A stretch of DNA of 64,000 bases, taken from Lytechinus pictus (Eukaryota; Echinodermata; Echinoidea; Temnopleuroida; Toxopneustidae). Each line of letters begins with the position of its first letter. Within the stretch, counting starts at the first letter, position 1. A model generated the notes under the pieces. That model ran no database searches and was not told the origin of the DNA. It worked only from the letters and a program-made list of their open reading frames with translations. This document shows positions 56,033 to 64,000 of the stretch, one piece after another. The position numbers were made by a program, and so were the translations under genes. The stretch is from assembly GCF_037042905.1 (NCBI RefSeq), contig NW_026974141.1:124001-188000 (forward strand), read 5' to 3'.

Positions 56033-57762
56033 GTAACAGTGATACTTTTACATCGAAAACAGACTGAAATTTGAGAACGACTCTACGTGTACGTCACACC
56101 TAAACTTTGTGAAACTCCCCTCTCCCTGGGAATGGCCAAGAACAGTTCACCAAAGAACTTAGAATCCTAAACTTTTCTCAGCCATGTCAGCGGAGACCTG
56201 TCCTGTTGACGGAGCCAACGCCATTCGGCCAAATAATGTCACCAAAGCCAATAAAAAGCAGTTAGCGTTGCGCATGCGCAAAGAAGAGTGTTCGTGTGCA
56301 TAGATTAGCAATGTTGATCGAACTATCTTTCTTCAAACCCCAGTCGAAAATCGTAGAGGGACATGGACCGGTGACATGGAGGAGGCGAATCTAGGGCCCG
56401 TAACACAAAGCTTAGCAATCATCTTAGAACATAATTATTTTAACGATTGATTGCATTGACAATGATGTAGGCCCTATAATAATTAATTGTGAAAATCAAG
56501 CGTACGATTAATCGCAAACCTTTGTGTTTATACGGGAGTCTCAACTTGAATTACGGAGTCATGGGGTTGTCAAAGAACAACAAAGAATACAAGTAAGGCA
56601 AATTGGATATAAACAGTACGAATTATCTTTATTGAAGTCTTCATTCATTGTAAGGCGAGTGTTTATAAATATGAAAAAGAAAACATAGAAAATTAAGTTT
56701 GTCAATTATACGAAGGCAAAACACAATGTAAAGGCAAAGACGCCAACAGCTAATAAGAGTATATACTGTTACATGGTTTTCTGAATATAATGCACGCATC
56801 TATCAATCGCCGTAACGTAAGTAAATAAAAATATGTAAATTTAGATAATGTTTGCAATTACATTTGGCATCAAGTTAAAGAATAACATTAAAAACTTAGA
56901 TCTTTCGGATTCTTTACGTCGACAACAAAATTATAGTAATTTCCGCTGGGAAAGTAAATTCCCAGATAGAATTATTTATCTTAAATTATAATTTCCTTAA
57001 ATCAGAAATAGTTTTTATAGATAATCATTTTGAATGTCTCCTGGCTTTTGGCATAGAATCATTATTTTCCCCCAAAAAAAATCCAGCTTGTAATAGACCT
57101 TATGCATATGGCGTCATAATCTCATAGCGCCCTCCCTCAGAGGATATAGGAAAACGCGTAAACAGAGTTGTCAGGGTTGCGCCATTTGCAGATCACCAAT
57201 ACATGCGAGGCAATGTCTTTACCCTCTTAGCTTGCGGCGAGGCGATGTCACTGCATGAGGTCTATCTGATTGCGTTAGTTCAATTTATCGTTTAACGTGT
57301 TTACCTATAACTGAAATCGCTAATATCTCATGCAAATGAAGATGCGCTATGAACTGTAATTTAGCTGGGATTAGAAATAAAAAAAAAACTCTTGAAATTA
57401 GGTCTGAGTCATGCCCATAAACTATGGTAAAGGCTTAAATAGAATATGACGGACTGATTGAAATCACTTTTAACCATGTTAACGAAAAATTGAAAAAGGG
57501 GGTGGGGTATTTTTCAGTCTCTGGATTCACGTTTATCATTTTCTTTTTTTGTTGCTGAAGTTGCATAAAAGAACGATCAGACACTTCCATCATGCTCCTC
57601 TTTCTGAGAAAAATAAATCTCTTTTCAAGCGACCAATTACATACACCAAAGACGTCGACACAATAATATTCTGAATGAAGCAGTATCAGCATTTGTACAA
57701 CTAACAAGATTACCCCTGTTAATGTTCGATCTTTGAGGGAAGCGGCATTGACCCAGAAGAAC

Positions 57763-58519
57763 CTATTGGAATAGACGCGGCTGAGGTTGGTTGGGCTGGT
57801 TAGGCCTGGTGGGTTGGTTGGGCTGGTTGGGCGTGTTGGGTTGGTTGGGCTGGTTAGGATTTGGTGGATTACCAGTACCAGGTTGGTTTGGGGAAAATGA
57901 AGGATTGTTCGGAGTAGTTGGGCGGTTAGGGCCGAAAGGATTGTTCGGGGTAGATGGTCGGTTAGGTCTAGAAGGTGGTTGGTTTGGTCGGTTGCCAAAG
58001 TTTGGGTTCGTTGGTTGTTGTGGCACGAGTAACGACTGTCCTGCAGGAACTTCGCAGACAAAAGCATGTTCGTGTCCTGTTAGTTCCTGGATGTACCAGA
58101 TAGGTCCCTCCATTGGGGGTATCCTCCTACCGTTTGGATCAACTCGCCCTGGAATTGTACCAAATTCACGTCGCATGACAGGAGCAAAGGCTGACTGTGC
58201 CGAAAAAAGGTTTCCTGGGTTTACAGGCCAAGCACCACCACCCTGAAACTGGCCGCCATCGAAAGCTGAGAATCCATGTGGAAACGCAGGGGCTCCGTTT
58301 TCCCAGTTGAAAGGAGAATGGCTTTTCCATCCCAGCCAGACCTCCCTATTCATTTGATTGTCCTGTGAGAAACTGGCCACCAGTTGGTAGATTTCCATGT
58401 TTTCTTGAGGAGACTTTGGAGCAGCTAATGAACCCATGACAGCTGGACCATTTCCACACGGGGTAACCATTTCACAAAACTCGTTGGCCCATTGGTATGC
58501 CAGTGGAATATTAAAATAC
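57763..58519 (-). CDS. Spicule matrix protein terminal exon B: C-type lectin domain plus Pro/Asn-rich tail
   Basis: The acceptor CACTTGCAG/GTATTTTAAT at 58,519 joins the signal exon in phase (AG/G gives Arg, then YFNIPLAYQWANEFCEMVTP). Spliced, the product is 286 residues: signal peptide 1-17, lectin-like domain about 20-192 (Cys 20, 33, 50, 56, 190; EVWLGWK near 94-100), and a tail of RPNQPP, PNNPFGPNRP and NQPNQPN units ending PRLFQ. The lectin part is clearly paralogous to exon A, but the tail is unrelated, with no PGFGG repeats. In S. purpuratus an SM50 neighbour or splice partner (SM32; SM37 is also linked) is described. Which name applies here is not decided by sequence alone. Confidence 0.88.
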
Positions 58520-61500
58520 CTGCAAGTGGAAGATATTATGGTTAAATAACATTAAAATGACATTATATTATGGTAATTCCAAAGAAATTCCTATTAACTC
58601 ATACTGTGTATATCAATTAAATTTGCTGTATATGAGTTCGTTTTCTGCTTCTCTTAGACTGTTTCATATTTACTTTACAATTTGTGTACATGTATTGATG
58701 TCTGGACTAGAACCTGTCCTTTTGCCCAAGTTATAGATATACAATTTTGTTCATTTTCAAGTCAGTTTAACCATGGAAAGCCAACTGCGCCACAATTCAT
58801 TGGTATTGACAGAGAAGATTGAAATAAGGTTCAACCAATTTTTAGACCAGTGTCAGATGGGCATAATGGATAATACTTGATATAATTCACATTATAAACC
58901 CTTACCCGAAGCTTGGGACTGACGTCATAAAGACATCAGGCAGGTAAACATTATGTTTATAAACTCTCATTAAGTGTTTGTGAATCATACTTTAAACATA
59001 AACATCATCAAACTTTAAATGAGACCGATGCAGGGACCGACTTAAGTTTGAAATCACCTAGCATCACCCAGTGTTCCCCTAAAAAAATACGCCTGGTTTA
59101 TAAATTTGATCATCCACGTACAAGCGTAAGCCATCGCCTGAGAGCACTTTACTCGGGCCTATACGAACGGCGAACTTTATGACTCATACCATATGCTGCT
59201 TTGTAACTATAATGGTCTAACGGATGACAGTCATAATCAAAGTACTAAATCACTCTACTCTATCGAAGCATGATATATGATGAAATACTTTGACGCTTGC
59301 TTTCCATAGCGATATTAAATTATTGACCCATGTAGAAACTAAGAACATCAAAGATTTCTGAGACATTATATTATTGCCTGATGCAGAAACATCTTCTTGA
59401 TATGATATCATGCTTGTAAAGAGGATGTCAGGGTAATACAATCATTTTCATTCAAACATGCTTAGCTGGGTACAGCCACATTCACGAAACCTTCTTCAAA
59501 CTGACCCATTGGAAATAGCATATTAAGATTTAGTCGGTCTGGGATCGGTTTGCCGGTGAGGCTGAAGCATTAGATCGGATATTAAACATGTTAAATAGTA
59601 TTACTGCATACAAGTGTTATTCCTGAAAATAAAGAAACACAGCTAACAAAATGAGATCTTAAAAAATGGACATTACAACAACAAAATGGTAATGGTTTCG
59701 ATGACGGCAATGATGATAATAACGAAGGTAATGAGAGGGTTTACAAGATGATATTAAAAGAATATCAAATCAAATCATGTATATATATATTGTTTAATAT
59801 ACCCGTCAGAGATATATCTATATCGCACCTTCGAAAACGGGAAACGAAAACACACATTTTAACGCATTTAAGCCCGAACGCTTTCGATCTGTCGCATACA
59901 ATTTAGTATTGATTGTAAGTTGCCATTATTGAACTTCGATGTCACTCGAAATCCAACAAAATCGAGATTTGCATTAACGTAACCATTGTCCAGAGGGGAC
60001 CATTACAGGGAGAATATAGCCGTTCTCTGCCATGTCTGTGTCGAAAGAAAACACCCCGATCGCGCGGTGTAGGAAGAACGTTCCTCATTGTTCATTAGGA
60101 TATGCCCGTAGATAATAACTAGCTCTACATGATTAACTTATTATTAGAGTTTGGTGAAACAGTTTCAAAAGTAAGCTATGGACAAACGGATAATTTTCTC
60201 GTGATTTTCGTTTTACATTTGGAAAGGGCATTTAATAAAATCCCTTTTACTGACGAGGTTTATCAACTTGATATTCATAAATATTTTCGGATGAACTTGG
60301 AGAAGTGTGCGTCGGCTTCAATGAGCATCTCTACAGCTTACCGAGAGAGGGCGATCATTTGGCTAACCCAGTTTTAATGGGTGAGCAGCATGACAAAATT
60401 TCTTTTGAATTGGGCTTGCCTTACAAAGCATTATGCGCCATGTTGGTATACCTATTGTATCCTGGTAGGCCGAACTCTCTTTATTCATAGCTCTTCTTGG
60501 AATGCCTTAAAAAATTAAGCGACCCGTGGATGCGACGCCACCAATAACAAAATAAAAATAAACATAAAATGGGATAGATGATAATGAAATAAGTGATGGA
60601 GAAGATATTCCAATGCGAAGAAATCATAAACAATATATACTTTGTTATGGATGTGTTTGTTATAGAAACATTTACGTGCATGGATAAAGAAAAACCCAGA
60701 AGAAATCGAAAAATCCTGCCATACTTTGTATAAAAGGTAGGTATGCTCCACTGGCGAATCCACGGGGCCGGGGGGGGGGGGGGGCACAGCCGGCTCGTGC
60801 CCCCCTCCCTTTTGAGAGCTACAATCAAAATTTGTGATGTTTTTTTTTCGTCGGGAAAACGTTCCCTCCCCCTTTGGAAAATTCTGGATCCGCCCTTGTA
60901 TGCTCGTCTAAAACTCGTTTTAACTTTTCTCTTAAATAAAATCATTAAGGACATGAAACTCAATTACCGCAATTTTAATTCTGTTTCTGCCGCGTTTGAA
61001 AGGTGAAAATATTGAAACAAAGAGTTAGCAGAATTAGGCTTTGGAATGTGCTAAGGTGCAAGCGGGTAAACCCACAATATAGAATAAAAAAGAAAATAAA
61101 GTATACACAAATTGGTTGGCAGAAAGAAATATAGTGCTTAAAAGTAGCATTAACATCATGAAATAAGAAAAGGAATAAATCGCCGGGGCGGGACGTGGTA
61201 GAATGGGGCTGCCTGGTGGGCGGGGCTGTAAATAGAGAGCGGATAAGAGGATAAAAGCGTAATAATATACATTGTTATTATTAATGCTTATCACGCATCC
61301 CTCCACTAAATGGATGAAAGAGAAAAGCTGATAAATGCCTATGGGAATTACAAAAATGTCGAACAGAGGACAGAACCCCTTTCCTTCTCATTATAGTCGT
61401 CCTATACCACTCTACCATGACTTTTGACCTTAGAGAAGGGATACAGATGGAAGGGTTCTGTCACATAATCGGTTGCGTTTAAAAGATGCTTCTGATTGGT

Positions 61501-63822
61501 TTTTTTAAAAAAAATTGAATATGTATGACTAATTTAATAAATCAATTTACGTTTATTACACCGATGAAAATATAAAACAAATAGATTTTACAACCCTATG
61601 GAATAGTTAAATTAATGAATAAATGACTAAATAATTAACTAAATAAATACATTTATAAATAAATAGATGAATAAATGAATAAATAAACTCTCTCCGAAGT
61701 ATGCCCTTGGCCACTTTTCATAAAATATAAGAAATGTGTAAAATATAGGATGGAAAATGATGTTGATGAGGGGTAGGGGTAAAAAGAGGGTAATTATGGT
61801 GAAGTGGATTGGCAAATGAGTGAATCTTAAAATCAATTTTGTTGGCATTTATTGTTTGTAATTTGACAGGTTTGAATTCAAGTAAGTCGAACTAAATAAA
61901 CTAAAAATCCAGATTTAGTAAAATTAGATTTGTTGGAGCGAAAGTTAAACATTAAAAGAAATCCAGATTCCAAATTGAAGATAATACTCAGCCAATCAGA
62001 TAGGTTGAAATAGGTCAATTGAAAGGAAAACGTCGCATACAAAGAACATACAAGCAACTGTTAATAAAGACAACAAGGCAAATGAAATGCAGAATACCAG
62101 GAAAAATAAAAAGGAAAACAAAACAAAACAAAATAAAACAGATAAAGTGAAATGCACAATACCAAGAAACATACAGAAAAAAAACAAAGAGAAAACAAAA
62201 TAAAGGGAAAATGTGACAAAGTGAACTACACAAGACCAGGAAAAACACAAAAAATACAAAGAGGAAGGGAAACATCACACCAGACATGAGTAAAATTAAC
62301 CGAGAAAGGAATTAAGAGTGATTATCTTACCTTTTAAGAGTAGGCGACTGGCATACGAAGGCCATCCTCGCGCATGCGTAGAACGATCTTGAACCCCTCC
62401 CACAAAAAAGTAATTGAGCCTTGAGCCCATCGAGCTGTGACGTCTATGCGTAGAACTATTCAAGTCTTCAAGACAACGTTTCATCTGGTGAATGAACTAA
62501 TTTTGTCAAAGTCGTTGATTGTTTTTTGTTGTTGCTGTTTTTAATTCATAAAGAGGAATCTCTTAAAAAGGTGGACGATGATTCACAAATCATTGAGTAA
62601 AGGCCGTCAAAACAAAATACCAACAACATTTTGAAACTGGAAATATCTTCGAAAACAGCAAATCATTAAACAAAAATAGAGACAAATCAACAAAATAGAA
62701 TTAACCTACTGGTTTTCTTATTACGTCATAGAGAACAACAGCCAAAAATAAAGCAAACAATTTCCTGGCAAGACGTTTCATGTTAGCTACAAAGAGAAAG
62801 AGAGAGATAAAGAGACAGAGAGGGGACGTGGGGGGCACTGGAATAGCGAGAGAGAAAAGAGGGAAGGGGAGCGATAATGTTCGATAAACTTGATTAAAAA
62901 ACAATGGAGGAAAGATCATTGTTAGAGAGCCAACATAAAGAAACACACAAAATATATCAAGAATCTTTTTAGACGTTAGAATAGTTAGGTTAAAAAAGGT
63001 TATAAAGACTGAAGAGAAAAAAAAATGCGCTGCCATATCTGCACATTGTAGTATGAGAGAGAGAGAGTGAAAAAAAAATGGCGGCGCAAGAGTGAGCGAT
63101 TCGAAACCGGAAGCTGGTATCGTTTCTTAAACGATAGCTGGATCGGCTCGGTAAAATATCGATAGTAGTCGTGACGATACCTCTTGTCTGATCGAGACCG
63201 ATGGAAACCAGTATACCGGTACAATTATACCTAAATTTTGGCTCTGTACCTACATGTCTTTGGAAATAAAAGTTTCGTTCCAAAAGCGTCAATATATACA
63301 TTAGTCGTGGAAAAAGGTTAGTGGCGATCATTTTGCTGCATAAATATGTTATAAATGTTAGAGCATGTTACTATGTCATTATGGTAGAATTAAGCAGCAT
63401 GAGATATTATTTCTTGAGTGGAAATTGAAGCTGATTTTTTAGGGACATGCCTTTTTTAAATGTATTGGCATTTGGTGCAAGGAAATCGGTTAGTAAAAAT
63501 CAACGAGGTATTTTTCTTCGGGTTTTAATTTTCATCAACAAGGTCAATGTGACTTCCTCCTTGCTATACTTTTTAAAACTTGAATCTTTCCTCAAAGCAC
63601 TGCCACTCTCGATCCACAGAGTCACCTTGCCCGGAAGATATGATTTTGTGAGGGCGTCGGCTTTAATTAAAAATTCATATTTAAATACTGCAGACCATAC
63701 ACATTTGGTAAGCTACTTTATGTAATAGGTACGCAGTTATCACCGAATGCTGGTTTAATATTGGGAACTGGAAGAAACGGTTATCCTTGGGATAATAAAA
63801 GCTTTAAAATGCATAAACATAC
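58520..63822 (-). other. Intron between signal exon and exon B
   Basis: 5.3 kb with GT at 63,822-63,821 and AG at 58,521-58,520. I see no further exon. It contains a small MITE at 60,748-60,898, a TA tract near 59,776, AAT-rich and CAAAACAAAA-type low complexity at about 61,610-61,690 and 62,090-62,270, and a GAGAG tract near 63,055. Splicing to exon A would use the same donor and skip exon B. Confidence 0.6.
60748..60898. mobile_element. Small MITE with CCACTGGCGAATCCA / TGGATCCGCCCTTG ends
   Basis: Imperfect terminal inverted repeats around a G run and a T run. Similar in plan to 4926-5145. Confidence 0.5.
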
Positions 63823-63926
63823 CTGTAACATGACGCACCGGAGCTACTCCGGACATAGTATGCAGGGCAGTCTTGACCTGTAGCAATGGCTACAAGACTA
63901 GCCAAAATAAGCAAAAGTCCCTTCAT
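63823..63926 (-). CDS. Spicule matrix signal-peptide exon
   Basis: Starts with ATG at 63,926 and encodes MKGLLLILASLVAIATG, a clear signal peptide, then QDCPAYYVRSSSGASCY, the start of the C-type-lectin-like domain with two Cys. It ends TACAG/GTATGT, leaving phase 2. This closely resembles the SM50 signal exon as I remember it (MKG..., QDCPAYYVRS). Both downstream terminal exons (58,519 and 52,887) complete the split Arg codon and continue YFNI. The protein is secreted to the spicule compartment. Confidence 0.93.
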
Positions 63927-64000
63927 CGTTCCGTCTCAAACCTGTGGCAATCTGGGTACAATATTTCTTTCTTGATTCTCGGACTGAAGAAGAAATGGGA
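63927..64000 (-). promoter_or_regulatory. 5' UTR / promoter-proximal sequence of the spicule matrix gene (cut by window edge)
   Basis: Only 74 bases upstream of the ATG are present. No TATA box is evident and the transcription start cannot be placed; this is probably mostly 5' UTR. Confidence 0.4.

Larger units (their letters stand above)
52888..57762 (-). other. Spacer between exons A and B; no signal exon seen
   Basis: I searched the minus strand for an exon like the one at 63,926 (ATG, hydrophobic run, then QDCPAYY and CY/gt) and found none. The stretch holds two mobile elements (53,564-54,152 and 55,641-56,032), a G run near 54,890 and otherwise AT-rich DNA. A minus-strand AATAAA at 56,628-56,633 could serve exon B, but it is 1.1 kb past the stop. 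Confidence 0.55.

Noticed and set aside
57435-58067. Minus-strand 210-codon frame overlapping exon B
   Set aside because: Shifted-frame shadow; the lectin-coding frame ends at 57,763 and has the conserved Cys and Trp residues.
57791-58246. Plus-strand 151-codon Gly/Leu/Trp-rich frame
   Set aside because: Antisense shadow of exon B's Pro/Asn-rich tail.
62000-62290. Overlapping Phe-rich minus-strand frames
   Set aside because: Low-complexity A-rich plus strand (AAACAAAA, AAATAAAA) inside the spicule matrix intron.

Overview
The window is nuclear DNA of a sea urchin. The clearest evidence is on the minus strand at the right end: a secretion-signal exon and two alternative-looking terminal exons of SM50-type spicule matrix proteins, a family of secreted C-type-lectin-like proteins of the echinoid embryonic skeleton. 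Intron-rich genes, AT-rich non-coding DNA and dense small transposons fit this. The SM sequences differ from what I recall of Strongylocentrotus purpuratus, so another euechinoid such as Lytechinus is possible; I cannot fix the species.

Layout. (1) 1-19,400 holds no gene I can support. It is a patchwork of inverted-repeat transposons: a 1.7-kb CAGTGCG-ended element, several near-perfect palindromic MITEs, a 2.8-kb element built from ~230-bp tandem units, and LINE fragments. (2) 19,426-21,050 (minus) is a 5'-truncated CR1/L2-like LINE reverse transcriptase. (3) 21,242-39,060 (plus) is an animal arachidonate-type lipoxygenase in 12 recognisable exons: PLAT domain, catalytic domain, all five iron ligands and the C-terminal Ile. 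Its eighth exon is split by a 3.1-kb hAT-like transposon with a perfect 8-bp target duplication, and that element carries a nested mariner-like element. Omitting the insertion gives a continuous 687-codon frame, so this haplotype looks like a recently broken lipoxygenase allele. (4) 40,000-51,300 is again transposon-rich: a LINE fragment split by another element with an 8-bp target duplication, a 57-60-bp minisatellite, a decayed acidic-repeat ORF and foldback elements. (5) 51,963-63,926 (minus) is the spicule matrix locus: one signal exon (63,926-63,823), then terminal exon B (58,519-57,763; Pro/Asn-rich tail), then terminal exon A (52,887-51,963; fifteen 7-residue Gly/Gln/Pro repeats). Both terminal exons join the signal exon in phase and I found no second signal exon, which suggests alternative splicing of one gene to two different matrix proteins.

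The two real loci are functionally unrelated (oxylipin synthesis and biomineralisation). The main biology of the window is transposon activity around and inside exons, and the apparent shared-signal-exon arrangement.
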